Below are positions 37,720 to 45,570 of a DNA stretch of 57,585 nucleotides, in pieces. The stretch is taken from assembly GCF_026008495.1 (NCBI RefSeq), contig NZ_BQUN01000137.1, forward strand, positions 1 to 57,585, written 5' to 3'. A program made the position numbers and the translations under genes. The number at the start of each line of letters is the position of its first letter. Positions within the stretch are counted from its first letter, which is position 1. The DNA is from Streptomyces sp. A012304. GTDB taxonomy: Bacteria > Actinomycetota > Actinomycetes > Streptomycetales > Streptomycetaceae. The notes beneath the pieces are model-generated. The model was given only the letters and a program-made list of their open reading frames with translations. It had not been told where the DNA came from and did not search any database.

Positions 37720-39246
37720 TCACGCTGCTTCCGTCCGGTCGGCGGCCATCCCTGCCGCGTCCAGCAGGGCCGTACCGACGATGAGGTCGGCGCCGCCGAA
37801 CTCGGGGTCGTCCAGCTCCGTCCCGTCGTCCACGGCGAACAGCAGCTTCTCCTCGCCCTGCCGGTAGGCGGTGCCGACCGCCGGGCTGGCCGCGTGCACG
37901 GCGAGCAGCGCGACCAGGTACGGCAGGTCGGGGTCGGTGCGCCGTGCCTCGGCCAGCAGCCCGGAGAGTCTGCGGGGCGCGTCGGCGGGCAGGTCCAGCA
38001 GCTCCTTGGCGGCGGCCAGTTGGTCCTCGCTGAATCGGCTGTCGTCCGGCGTGGCGATGAGGTCCGGTTCCGGCATCTCCGCCCCGAGGTGCTCCCGCTC
38101 CACCGGAGGCGTCAGCAGCAGGTCGACCAGGTCGCCGACCCGGACGGACACCGGCGTGCGCAGCCCGGTCCCGCGCGCGAAGAACGCGTCGGTGACCTTG
38201 ACGGCCTGTTCCAGCGGCAGGGGCAGGACCGGTGCGACCAGGTGGCCGTAGAGGTCGATCCCCGAGGTCGTCATGGGTGTGGCGAAGGCCTGCCGGTCCT
38301 GCTCGGCGCGGAACAGCGGCCCGGCCTCCAGCAGGCGCGACTGCAACTGGGTGTGCCGGCGGATGCAGTCCTTGACGATGTCGACGAGTTCGGCCGCGCG
38401 CCGCTTGTGCTCGGGGTCCTCGGACTCGTCGCGTGCCTTGCGGATGTTGGTGAGGATCGCGTTCTCGTGGCGGTAGCGGTCGGCGACGTGGTCGAGGGCC
38501 TCGGCGATCATGTCGGGGACGGCGTTGAGCCAGTCGACGGCGCGCACGTTGCGCCGGGTCGCGTCGAGCGCCTTGCGCAGGGTCTCGGAGTACTGCACGG
38601 TCCGGTAGCGGGCCTGCTCGGCGGCGAGTTGGGCGTCGGCGAGGCGGCCCCGGCGGATGAGGACCTCCAGCTTGACCTCGGCGGCGATCTGCGCGCTGGT
38701 GACATCGGTGTCGAGGGCGCCGACGAGGACGTTGACCGCCTCGTCCGTCGTGCGGAGGTAGACCGCGCCGCCGTGGCCGGGGACCTCCTCGATCAGCTTG
38801 AAGTCGTAGTCACGGCGGACGTAGGTGCCGTCCGGCGCGAAGGTGCCGTACACGGCGCGGAAGCCGCGGTCGACGCTGCCGACGTTGATCAGGTTCTCCA
38901 GGACCCAGCGGGCCACGCGCTCGTGCTCCTCGGCGGGCCGCCGCGGGGCCTGAGCGGCGATGCGCGGGACGAGACGGGCCACGATCTGGTCCTGGTCGGC
39001 GCCGGTGTCGAAGTCCATGTTCAGGGTGACGAGGTCGATGGCGGCGAGGGCGATCTCCGCCATGCCGTACACCGAGTACTCACCGGCGAGGTTGGCCTTG
39101 CGTGCGTCGAGGTCGTGAAGGGGGGCGGTGCAGGCGAGCGCGCGCAGGCGCCGCGCCAGTCCCTCGTCGGCGGCCGGGCCCGAAGCGGGGCGCGGCCCCG
39201 CACTGAGCTGGGGCGGAACGCGGTCCGTCGATGCAGGCGAAGTCAC
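37720..39246 (-). CDS. MukF/JetA-like kleisin subunit
   Basis: This 508-aa soluble helical protein opens the condensin-like operon. The N-terminal third resembles the winged-helix dimerisation part of MukF/JetA proteins (RVARWVLENLINVGSVDRGF, RRDYDFKLIEEV). A long helical middle follows (VLIRRGRLADAQLAAEQARY, AVPDMIAEALDHVADRYRHE) and the C-terminus is acidic. Length is close to MukF/MksF. GTG 39246 gives VTSPASTDRVPPQ; the only nearby Shine-Dalgarno is a weak GAGG farther upstream, so the start is less sure than the reading frame. A GntR gene lies 80 bp upstream on the same strand. Confidence 0.65.
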   Translation of the reverse strand: MTSPASTDRVPPQLSAGPRPASGPAADEGLARRLRALACTAPLHDLDARKANLAGEYSVYGMAEIALAAIDLVTLNMDFDTGADQDQIVARLVPRIAAQAPRRPAEEHERVARWVLENLINVGSVDRGFRAVYGTFAPDGTYVRRDYDFKLIEEVPGHGGAVYLRTTDEAVNVLVGALDTDVTSAQIAAEVKLEVLIRRGRLADAQLAAEQARYRTVQYSETLRKALDATRRNVRAVDWLNAVPDMIAEALDHVADRYRHENAILTNIRKARDESEDPEHKRRAAELVDIVKDCIRRHTQLQSRLLEAGPLFRAEQDRQAFATPMTTSGIDLYGHLVAPVLPLPLEQAVKVTDAFFARGTGLRTPVSVRVGDLVDLLLTPPVEREHLGAEMPEPDLIATPDDSRFSEDQLAAAKELLDLPADAPRRLSGLLAEARRTDPDLPYLVALLAVHAASPAVGTAYRQGEEKLLFAVDDGTELDDPEFGGADLIVGTALLDAAGMAADRTEAA

Positions 39247-39326
39247 GGTGCACAGACTAGGTCCTCGGTCTGACAACGAACCAAACGACGCAGAAGCGAC
39301 GGTCGTCACAGAGGCGCGAGACGATC

Positions 39327-40034
39327 TCAGGCGTCGCCGCGCCCCTCCTCGCCCACCCGTCGCCGGTACACGTCGACGATCCGCTCCAGCGAGTCGGCGA
39401 GGTAGACCTCGAGCAGCCGCTCCGCCTCGCCCTTGTCGCCGGCCTGGAGGGCCTGGAGGATCTGCCGGTTGCGCATCAGGTACGGCTCGTGCAGCCGCCG
39501 CGGGTCGTCCACGACGTGGAAGGCCAGGCGCAGCTCGGCGAAGACGCTGCGCATCAGCTCGTCGGTGCGGGCACTGCCGGCCAGGGCCACCAGTTCCCGG
39601 TGGAAGTGGATGTTGGCGGTGCCCAGCCCCTTCCAGTCGTTCTCGACGGCCGCGAGCTGTCCCTCGGTGACGGCCGCCCGCAGCGCGTCGAGCCCGTAGG
39701 GCGGCTCGCCCAGCCCGCGGACGACGGCGCACTCGACGAGCGCGCGCGTGCGGTAGATGTCCTCGACGTCCTCCACGCTCAGAACACGGACGAACACGCC
39801 CCGGTTGAGCTCGTGGACGAGCAGGCGCTCGTGGGTGAGCAGCCGGAACGCCTCGCGCAACGTGTTGCGGGAGACGCCGAGCGCGCCGCCGATGCTGTCC
39901 TCCGACAGGCGCGTCCCAGGCGGGAAGTAGCCCTCGGCGATGCGGCTCCTGAGGATGTCCGCGACCCGCTCCGCCGTGCTGGTGCGCCCCAGGAGGGCTC
40001 GGTCGTCGGCCAGTCCCGTCAGCTGCTCTGCCAT
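39327..40034 (-). CDS. GntR-family (FadR/FCD) transcriptional regulator
   Basis: This 235-aa regulator has an N-terminal winged helix (AERVADILRSRIAEGYFPPG and VSRNTLREAFRLL) and a C-terminal FCD ligand-binding domain of helices with metal-binding His/Asp residues (HFHRELVAL, RNRQILQAL). FCD regulators respond to carboxylic acids such as amino or organic acids. It is divergent from the MFS-ycsI-pxpABC operon, with a 19-bp palindrome in between, so it probably represses that operon in the absence of 5-oxoproline or a related acid. It also lies just upstream of the condensin operon in the same direction. ATG 40034 is chosen; TTG 40046 is an alternative. Confidence 0.88.
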   Translation of the reverse strand: MAEQLTGLADDRALLGRTSTAERVADILRSRIAEGYFPPGTRLSEDSIGGALGVSRNTLREAFRLLTHERLLVHELNRGVFVRVLSVEDVEDIYRTRALVECAVVRGLGEPPYGLDALRAAVTEGQLAAVENDWKGLGTANIHFHRELVALAGSARTDELMRSVFAELRLAFHVVDDPRRLHEPYLMRNRQILQALQAGDKGEAERLLEVYLADSLERIVDVYRRRVGEEGRGDA

Positions 40035-40081
40035 GCCGGAATTCAATCGCAGACAGGAGGAAGGAACAACAAGGGTATTGA

Positions 40082-40100
40082 AGGATCGTTCAACGATCCT
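40082..40100. promoter_or_regulatory. Candidate operator of the GntR regulator
   Basis: AGGATCGTTCAACGATCCT is a perfect palindrome with 9-bp arms around a central C. It lies between the divergent regulator (start 40034) and MFS gene (start 40206), where an FCD-type GntR dimer site is expected. Binding is inferred from symmetry and place. Confidence 0.75.
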
Positions 40101-40205
40101 CTACCTTGCTACGAACGGCGCCGCCCGCTCCTCACCGCGGCGCCGCGCGCTTCCGCACGGCACGGCTCACTCCCAGCACCCTCCGTCATCTCTTGCGAGG
40201 TGCCC

Positions 40206-41507
40206 ATGAGCACGACCCCTCCACCGCAGGCCCCGCCCACCGACACCCACACCTCGCCGGCTCCCGAGGCGTCCGACGACGGCGCCATGGCCTGGCTGCG
40301 CGCCCTCGGTCCGCGCGGCCGGCGCGCCTTCGCGGGCGCTTTCGGGGGCTACGCCCTCGACTCCTACGACTACTTCACCCTGCCGCTGAGCATGGTCGCG
40401 CTCGCGGCGTACTTCGGCCTGGACAGCGGCCAGACCGGCCTGTTCACCACCGTCACGCTGGTCGCCTCCGCGGTCGGCGGCGCCCTCGCGGGCGTGCTGG
40501 CCGACCGGATCGGCCGGGTCAAGGCGCTGATGATCACGGTCGTCACGTACGCCGTCTTCACCGTGGCCTGCGGCTTCGCGCCCACCTACGAGACGCTGCT
40601 GGTCTTCCGCGCCCTGCAGGGCCTCGGCTTCGGCGGCGAGTGGGCGGTCGGCGCGATCCTGGTCGCCGAGTACGCGAGCGCGAAGCACCGCGGCCGCACC
40701 CTCGGTGTGATCCAGAGCTCCTGGGCCGTGGGCTGGGGACTGGCGGCGATCGTGTACACGCTGGTCTTCTCGTACTTCGGCGACGACATCGCCTGGCGCG
40801 TGATGTTCTGGACGGGCGCCCTGCCGGCGCTGCTCGTGGTGTGGATGCGGCGCCGTGTGCAGGACGCGCCGACCGCCGCCGCCGCGCGCGAGCGGAGCGC
40901 CGAGAAGGGTTCGTTCCCGGCGATCTTCCGGGGTCCGCTGCTGCGCACGACGGTCTTCGCGGGGCTGCTCTCCACCGGTGTGCAGGGCGGCTACTACACG
41001 CTGGCCACCTGGGTGCCGACGTATCTGAAGACCGAGCGCGGGCTGTCGGTGGTCAACACCGGCGGGTACCTGACGTTCCTCATCTCCGGCGCGTTCCTCG
41101 GTTACCTGACGGGCGGTCACCTCACCGACCGGCTGGGCCGCCGCCGCAACATCTGGCTCTTCGCCCTGCTGTCGGCGGTCTGCATCGTGGCGTACGCGAA
41201 CATCCCGAGCGGTGCCGACACCCTGCTCCTCGTGCTCGGCTTCCCGCTCGGGTTCTGCATGTCGGCGATCTTCAGCGGCTTCGGGTCCTTCCTGAGCGAG
41301 CTGTACCCGACGGCGGTGCGCGGCACGGGTCAGGGCTTCACCTACAACACCGGCCGGGCCGTCGGTGCCGTCTTCCCCACCACGGTCGGCTTCCTCGCCG
41401 ACAGCTGGGGCGTGGGCGGCGCGCTGGTCTTCGGCGCGATCGGCTACGGCATCGCGGCCCTGGCGCTGCTGGGGCTGCCGGAGACCCGCGGGAAGGAACT
41501 GGAGTGA
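40206..41507 (+). CDS. MFS transporter of the 5-oxoproline operon
   Basis: This 433-aa transporter has 12 membrane helices and belongs to the sugar-acid/aromatic-acid type MFS group. Motif A is VLADRIGRVKAL between helices 2 and 3, and the second half has HLTDRLGRRR. The N-terminal hydrophilic tail is about 45 residues. ATG 40206 follows GCGAGGTG. It heads the operon with ycsI-pxpABC through a 4-base stop/start overlap, so import of 5-oxoproline or a related acid is the likely job. B. subtilis uses an Nramp-family protein (YcsG) in the matching place, so the carrier type differs. Confidence 0.87.
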   Translation: MSTTPPPQAPPTDTHTSPAPEASDDGAMAWLRALGPRGRRAFAGAFGGYALDSYDYFTLPLSMVALAAYFGLDSGQTGLFTTVTLVASAVGGALAGVLADRIGRVKALMITVVTYAVFTVACGFAPTYETLLVFRALQGLGFGGEWAVGAILVAEYASAKHRGRTLGVIQSSWAVGWGLAAIVYTLVFSYFGDDIAWRVMFWTGALPALLVVWMRRRVQDAPTAAAARERSAEKGSFPAIFRGPLLRTTVFAGLLSTGVQGGYYTLATWVPTYLKTERGLSVVNTGGYLTFLISGAFLGYLTGGHLTDRLGRRRNIWLFALLSAVCIVAYANIPSGADTLLLVLGFPLGFCMSAIFSGFGSFLSELYPTAVRGTGQGFTYNTGRAVGAVFPTTVGFLADSWGVGGALVFGAIGYGIAALALLGLPETRGKELE

Positions 41508-42334
41508 ACCGTCCGACCTTCATGGAAGACCGCCCGGTGGCCCTCGCCGACGAGCACGCGCACACGTGGAGCCCGAAAACCGCCCGGGCCCGCTTCCGCG
41601 AGGGCCTGTCGGGCCCCACGGCCGGTGTCGCGGCGGGCCACACCCAGGTCAACCTGATCTCGGTGCCCGCGGACTGGGCGTACGAGATGCTGCTGTTCTG
41701 CCAGCGCAACCCCAAGCCCTGTCCGGTCCTCGACGTGACCGACGCCGGCTCCTGGACGACCGTGCTGGCCGAGGACGCCGATCTGCGCACCGACCTGCCG
41801 CGCTACCGGGTGTGGCGGGACGGAGAGCTGGTGGACGAGCCGACGGACGTGCGCGCGTACTGGCGTGAGGACCTGGTGACGTTCCTGCTCGGGTGCAGCT
41901 TCACCTTCGAGTGGGCGCTGGCCGGGGCGGGCGTGCCGATCCGCCACGTCGAGCAGGGGCGCAACGTCCCGATGTACGTGACGAACCGTCAGTGCCGTCC
42001 GGCGGGGCGACTGCACGGGCCGATGGTGGTGTCCATGCGCCCGGTGCCGCCGGAGCACCTCGCGACGGCGATCCGGGAGAGCAGTCTGCTCCCGGCGGTG
42101 CACGGCAGCCCCGTACACTGCGGCGACCCGTCGGGGCTGGGCATCGACGACCTCGGGCGTCCCGACTTCGGCGATCCGGTGGACGCCGAGCCGGACGACA
42201 TCCCGGTGTTCTGGGCCTGCGGTGTGACCCCGCAGGCCGCGGTGATGGCCTCGCGTCCGCCGTTCGCCCTCACCCACGCACCGGGGCAGATGTTCCTCAC
42301 CGACGCCCGCGACGAGCAGTACCGCGTGGCCTGA
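41504..42334 (+). CDS. YcsI-like DUF1445 putative hydro-lyase
   Basis: This 276-aa protein belongs to the DUF1445 (YcsI) family, sometimes annotated as putative hydro-lyase; a mitochondrial relative acts on D-glutamate as a cyclase making 5-oxo-D-proline. Family segments are GHTQVNLISVPADWAY, FLLGCSFTFEWAL and HAPGQMFLTD. GTG 41504 overlaps the MFS stop by 4 bases (GTGA). It lies before pxpABC, as YcsI lies near KipI-KipA-YcsF in B. subtilis. A role feeding 5-oxoproline from D-glutamate, or the reverse, is an inference from family and context. Confidence 0.85.
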   Translation: MNRPTFMEDRPVALADEHAHTWSPKTARARFREGLSGPTAGVAAGHTQVNLISVPADWAYEMLLFCQRNPKPCPVLDVTDAGSWTTVLAEDADLRTDLPRYRVWRDGELVDEPTDVRAYWREDLVTFLLGCSFTFEWALAGAGVPIRHVEQGRNVPMYVTNRQCRPAGRLHGPMVVSMRPVPPEHLATAIRESSLLPAVHGSPVHCGDPSGLGIDDLGRPDFGDPVDAEPDDIPVFWACGVTPQAAVMASRPPFALTHAPGQMFLTDARDEQYRVA

Positions 42335-42350
42335 ACGACAGGAAGGATCC

Positions 42351-43109
42351 ATGACCGCGATCGATCTGAACGCCGACCTCGGCGAGGGCTTCGGCCGCTG
42401 GCGGCTGACCGACGACGAACGGCTGCTGTCCGTCGTCACCAGCGCCAACGTGGCCTGCGGCTTCCACGCCGGGGACGCGGCCACCATGCGACGGGTGTGC
42501 GAACTGGCCGCCGAGCGGGGTGTGACGATCGGCGCGCAGGTCTCCTACCGGGACCTCGCGGGGTTCGGGCGGCGCGCGATGGACGTGCCGCCCGCCGAAC
42601 TGGCCGCCGAGGTCGCCTACCAGATCGGCGCCCTGGAAGTCTTCGCCCGGGCGGCGGGCGCGCGCGTGGCCTACGTCAAGCCGCACGGCGCCCTGTACAA
42701 CCGGGTCGTGCACGACGAGGTCCAGGCCGGCGCGGTCGTCGACGGGGTGCTCCTCGCCGACGCGGCGCTCCCCGTGCTCGGACTTCCCGGCTCGCGCCTG
42801 CTGGAGCTGGCCGGGAAGGCGGGGCTGCCGGTCGTGCCCGAGGCGTTCGCGGACCGCGCCTACACCGAGCGGGGCACGCTCGTGCCGCGCGACCAGGACG
42901 GGGCCGTGGTCAGCGACCCGGACACCGTCGTCGAGCGGTCGGTGCGCCTGGCCCGGACCGGCACGGTCGCCGACCGCACGGGGGCGACCATCGAGGTACG
43001 CGCGCGTTCCCTGTGCCTGCACGGCGACACCCCCGGCGCGGTGGAGCTGGCCCGCCGGGTCCGGCAGCGGCTGGAGGAGTCGGGTGTGCGGGTGGAGGCC
43101 TTCGCATGA
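42351..43109 (+). CDS. pxpA: 5-oxoprolinase subunit A (LamB/YcsF family)
   Basis: This 252-aa protein is the polysaccharide-deacetylase-like subunit of the bacterial three-part 5-oxoprolinase, which opens 5-oxoproline to glutamate with ATP. The family N-terminus IDLNADLGEGFG and the ANVACGFHAGD, KPHGALYN and SLCLHGDTPGA segments hold the expected His/Asp residues. ATG 42351 follows AGGAAGGA. The stop overlaps the pxpB start by 4 bases (ATGA), so A, B and C are probably made in fixed proportion. Confidence 0.94.
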   Translation: MTAIDLNADLGEGFGRWRLTDDERLLSVVTSANVACGFHAGDAATMRRVCELAAERGVTIGAQVSYRDLAGFGRRAMDVPPAELAAEVAYQIGALEVFARAAGARVAYVKPHGALYNRVVHDEVQAGAVVDGVLLADAALPVLGLPGSRLLELAGKAGLPVVPEAFADRAYTERGTLVPRDQDGAVVSDPDTVVERSVRLARTGTVADRTGATIEVRARSLCLHGDTPGAVELARRVRQRLEESGVRVEAFA

Positions 43110-43732
43110 GGGCGCTGCCCGTCGGCGAGGACGCCCTGCTCGTCGAGGTGGACTCGGGCGAGGAGGCCCACGCCCTGCACGCCGAGTTGCTCAGGCGCCG
43201 CGCGGAGGGCTCGCTGACCGTCCGCGAGATCGTCCCCGCGGCCCGCACGGTCCTCCTCGACGGCCTGGCCGACCCCGTCCGCTGGGCTCGCGAACTGGCC
43301 ACGGCCGCCCTCCCGCCCGCTCCCCCGCTCGCCCGTGACGTGATCGACCTGCCGGTGCGCTACGACGGCCCCGACCTCGCCGACGTGGCCGCGCACTGGG
43401 GTGTGTCCGCGCGGGAGGTGGCCCGCATCCACGCGGCCACCGACTTCCGCGTCGCCTTCTGCGGCTTCGCTCCCGGCTTCGGCTACCTCACCGGCCTGCC
43501 GTCGCGTTACGACGTGCCGCGCCGGGCCACTCCGCGCACCGCCGTGCCGGCCGGTTCGGTGGCGCTGGCGGGACCGTACACGGGTGTGTACCCGCGGGCG
43601 TCGCCCGGCGGGTGGCAGCTGATCGGCACCACGGACGCCGTGCTGTGGGACCACGCGCGCGTGCCGGCCGCGCTGCTGACACCCGGCACGCGCGTGCGTT
43701 TCGTCCCGGTGGACGCGGAGGGCGCCGCATGA
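43106..43732 (+). CDS. pxpB: 5-oxoprolinase subunit B (KipI family)
   Basis: This 208-aa cyclophilin-like protein has the KipI/AHS1 core: FCGFAPGFGYLTGLP, VPAGSVALAG and YPRASPGGWQLIG. With PxpC it forms the ATP-using unit of 5-oxoprolinase. In B. subtilis the same protein inhibits the sporulation kinase KinA, but there is no reason to assume that here. The start and stop each overlap a neighbour by 4 bases. Confidence 0.93.
   Translation: MRALPVGEDALLVEVDSGEEAHALHAELLRRRAEGSLTVREIVPAARTVLLDGLADPVRWARELATAALPPAPPLARDVIDLPVRYDGPDLADVAAHWGVSAREVARIHAATDFRVAFCGFAPGFGYLTGLPSRYDVPRRATPRTAVPAGSVALAGPYTGVYPRASPGGWQLIGTTDAVLWDHARVPAALLTPGTRVRFVPVDAEGAA
43652..43663. repeat. CACGCGCGCGTG palindrome
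   Basis: Exact copy in pxpB, read as His-Ala-Arg-Val in WDHARVPA. A shorter CACGCGCGTG lies at 43687-43696. Confidence 0.85.
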
Positions 43733-44607
43733 CCGACCGCGCGCTGTTCGTCGTCCGCGCGGGGGCGCTGACCACCGTGCAGGACCGGGGCCGGCCCGGC
43801 CACGCCCATCTCGGGGTGCCCCGCTCCGGCGCCCTGGACGCGCCCGCGGCGGCGCTCGTCAACCGGCTGGTCGGCAACGCCCCGGAGGTGGCCGTCCTGG
43901 AGACCACACTCGACGGCTGCGCCCTCAGGCCGCGCTGCGACGTGACCGTGGCGGTCGGCGGCGCCCCCTGCGCGGTCACCGTGGACGGCCGTCCCGCCGC
44001 CTGGGGCGCGCCCGTGCGGGTGCCCGCGGGCGCGGTGCTGGACGTCGGGGCCGCCGTCTCGGGGCTGCGCGGCTATGTCGCCGTGACCGGCGGCATCGCC
44101 GTGGAACCGGTCCTCGGCAGCCGCTCCACGGACCTGCTCTCCGGCCTCGGCCCCGCTCCCCTCGCGGACGGCGCGGTCCTGCCCCTGGGCTCTGCGGGGC
44201 ACGTTCCCGCCGCGCACGCGCGCGTGGACGTCGCCCCGCAGCCGGCGCCTCCGGCGGAACTCGTCCTGCGGGTGACCCTCGGCCCGCGCGACGACTGGTT
44301 CACCCCGCGGGCGCTGCGCACCTTCACCTCGCGCGCGTACCGTGTCTCCCCGGCCGGCAACCGCATCGGCCTGCGCACGGAGGGCCCCGCGCTGGAGCGG
44401 GCCCGGCCGGGTGAACTCCCCAGCGAGGGCATGGTGCTGGGCGCGGTCCAGGTCCCGCCGGACGGCAGACCGGTGGTCTTCCTGGCCGACCACCCGACCA
44501 CCGGGGGCTATCCGGTGATCGCGGTCGTCCGCCCGTCCGACCTCCCGGCCGCCGCCCAGGCGGTCCCGGGCACCCCGCTCCGCTTCGTCGCGGTACGCCG
44601 CCACTGA
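43729..44607 (+). CDS. pxpC: 5-oxoprolinase subunit C (KipA family)
   Basis: This 292-aa protein is the AHS2/KipA partner that completes PxpABC. Family signatures are TVQDRGRPGHAHLGVPRSGALD near the N-terminus, GYVAVTGGI and the C-terminal FLADHPTTGGYPVI. Length is normal. The start overlaps the pxpB stop by 4 bases (ATGA). It ends the operon; the inverted repeat at 44676-44720 follows after about 70 bp and may stop transcription. Confidence 0.93.
   Translation: MTDRALFVVRAGALTTVQDRGRPGHAHLGVPRSGALDAPAAALVNRLVGNAPEVAVLETTLDGCALRPRCDVTVAVGGAPCAVTVDGRPAAWGAPVRVPAGAVLDVGAAVSGLRGYVAVTGGIAVEPVLGSRSTDLLSGLGPAPLADGAVLPLGSAGHVPAAHARVDVAPQPAPPAELVLRVTLGPRDDWFTPRALRTFTSRAYRVSPAGNRIGLRTEGPALERARPGELPSEGMVLGAVQVPPDGRPVVFLADHPTTGGYPVIAVVRPSDLPAAAQAVPGTPLRFVAVRRH
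44215..44226. repeat. CACGCGCGCGTG palindrome
   Basis: Exact copy in pxpC, read as His-Ala-Arg-Val in AAHARVDV. Confidence 0.85.
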
Positions 44608-44675
44608 CGCACCGTCCTGACGCCTCCGCGACTGAGCGACGCCTCACCGCCGCTCCCCGGCCGACAGCGGCGGCC

Positions 44676-44720
44676 AGGCCCTGTCGTTCGGACGCCGGGA
44701 TGATCCAAACGACAGGGCCT
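44676..44720. repeat. Inverted repeat of insertion-sequence-like ends (MITE-like)
   Basis: AGGCCCTGTCGTTCGGA at 44676-44692 and the complement of AGGCCCTGTCGTTTGGA at 44704-44720 form 17-bp arms (16 of 17 paired) around an 11-base loop. The right arm equals the single repeat after glpK at 16002. The adjoining CTAG supplies the TAG stop of the SGNH hydrolase gene. The structure could be a minimal element or two fused IS ends, and as a hairpin it may act as a terminator between convergent genes. Confidence 0.7.
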
Positions 44721-45570
44721 AGGCGAGGTCGGGCCGCCGTTCCCCGGCCGACAGCGCGGTCAGCGCCGCCGACACCGCCGCCGAGGCCCGCAGATCGAGG
44801 CGGGCGCTCGTGCCGCGCGCGCGGTGGCGCATCTCGTCGGCGGCCAGCGCGAGCAGTTGCGGCAGCAGGTCGGTGCAGCGCCGGGCCACCCAGCCGGTGC
44901 CCGCGGTCGCCAGCCACCACAGGCCGGCCGACGTCGTCGGGGCCGGCGACTGCGGCTCGGGCGAGGGCGCTGCGCCGTCGGCCAGGCCCGCCCGTGTCAG
45001 CAGCGCGTGGAAACGCACCGCCAGTTGCCGGTGCCCGCGCTCCCCGGGGTGGAGCCGGTCCGCGCTCCACATGGCCCGGTCCGTCAGCCACGCGCCCTCG
45101 GCGGCGTGCAGATGGACGGCGCCATACCGGTCGGAGAGCGCGTGGACGACGGTGTTCACGGCCCGTTGCCGCCGGGCGAGCGGGCGGGCGAGCGCCCCGG
45201 GCAGACCGAGCATCGCGCCCGGGTCGGGCAGGCAGGCGGTGAGCAGGACCGCGCCCTGCCCGGTGAAGGAGCCGTAGATCCGGTCGAGCCGGGAGGCGAC
45301 GGCGTGGATGTCGAAGGTGCAGCGCAGGGTGTCGTTGACGCCGATGACGACGGAGACGAGGTCGGGGCGGAGCGCCAGCCCCGCCGGAAGCTGCCGTTCC
45401 AGCACGTCCCGGGTCTGCGCGCCGCTGACCGCGAGATTGGTGAATTCCACGGTCTGCTCCGTGAGACCGCCGGCGAGCAGCGCGGCCCAGCCGCGCCACC
45501 CGTCGCCCACGGGGTCGCCGACGCCCTCGGTGAGCGAGTCCCCGAGGGCGACGAATCGGACGGGTCTCAT
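44719..45570 (-). CDS. SGNH/GDSL hydrolase
   Basis: This 283-aa esterase/lipase-like protein has block I FVALGDSLTEG with the catalytic Ser, block III Asn in GVNDTLR and the DRLHPGERGH block with the catalytic Asp and His. No signal peptide is seen, so it is probably cytoplasmic. The C-terminal 80 residues are rich in Ala, Pro and Arg and lie outside the fold. ATG 45570 follows GGAGGACTCGG and overlaps the end of the upstream glycosyltransferase by 4 bases. The stop codon lies in the repeat at 44676-44720, so the original C-terminus may have been different. The substrate may be an acyl group on the glycan made by the two glycosyltransferases; this is inference. Confidence 0.88.
   Translation of the reverse strand: MRPVRFVALGDSLTEGVGDPVGDGWRGWAALLAGGLTEQTVEFTNLAVSGAQTRDVLERQLPAGLALRPDLVSVVIGVNDTLRCTFDIHAVASRLDRIYGSFTGQGAVLLTACLPDPGAMLGLPGALARPLARRQRAVNTVVHALSDRYGAVHLHAAEGAWLTDRAMWSADRLHPGERGHRQLAVRFHALLTRAGLADGAAPSPEPQSPAPTTSAGLWWLATAGTGWVARRCTDLLPQLLALAADEMRHRARGTSARLDLRASAAVSAALTALSAGERRPDLA

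Noticed and set aside
32132..39246. A complete Wadjet plasmid-defence system
   Set aside because: Wadjet needs the JetD nuclease. No DUF2220/DUF3322- or DUF2399-like gene is present on either side, so I call only a condensin-like operon.
44608..44675. Small gene between pxpC and the inverted repeat
   Set aside because: There are only 68 bp, with no start codon behind a ribosome site.
44676..44720. A complete insertion sequence at 44.7 kb
   Set aside because: Only the two ends are present with an 11-base centre; no transposase reading frame exists.
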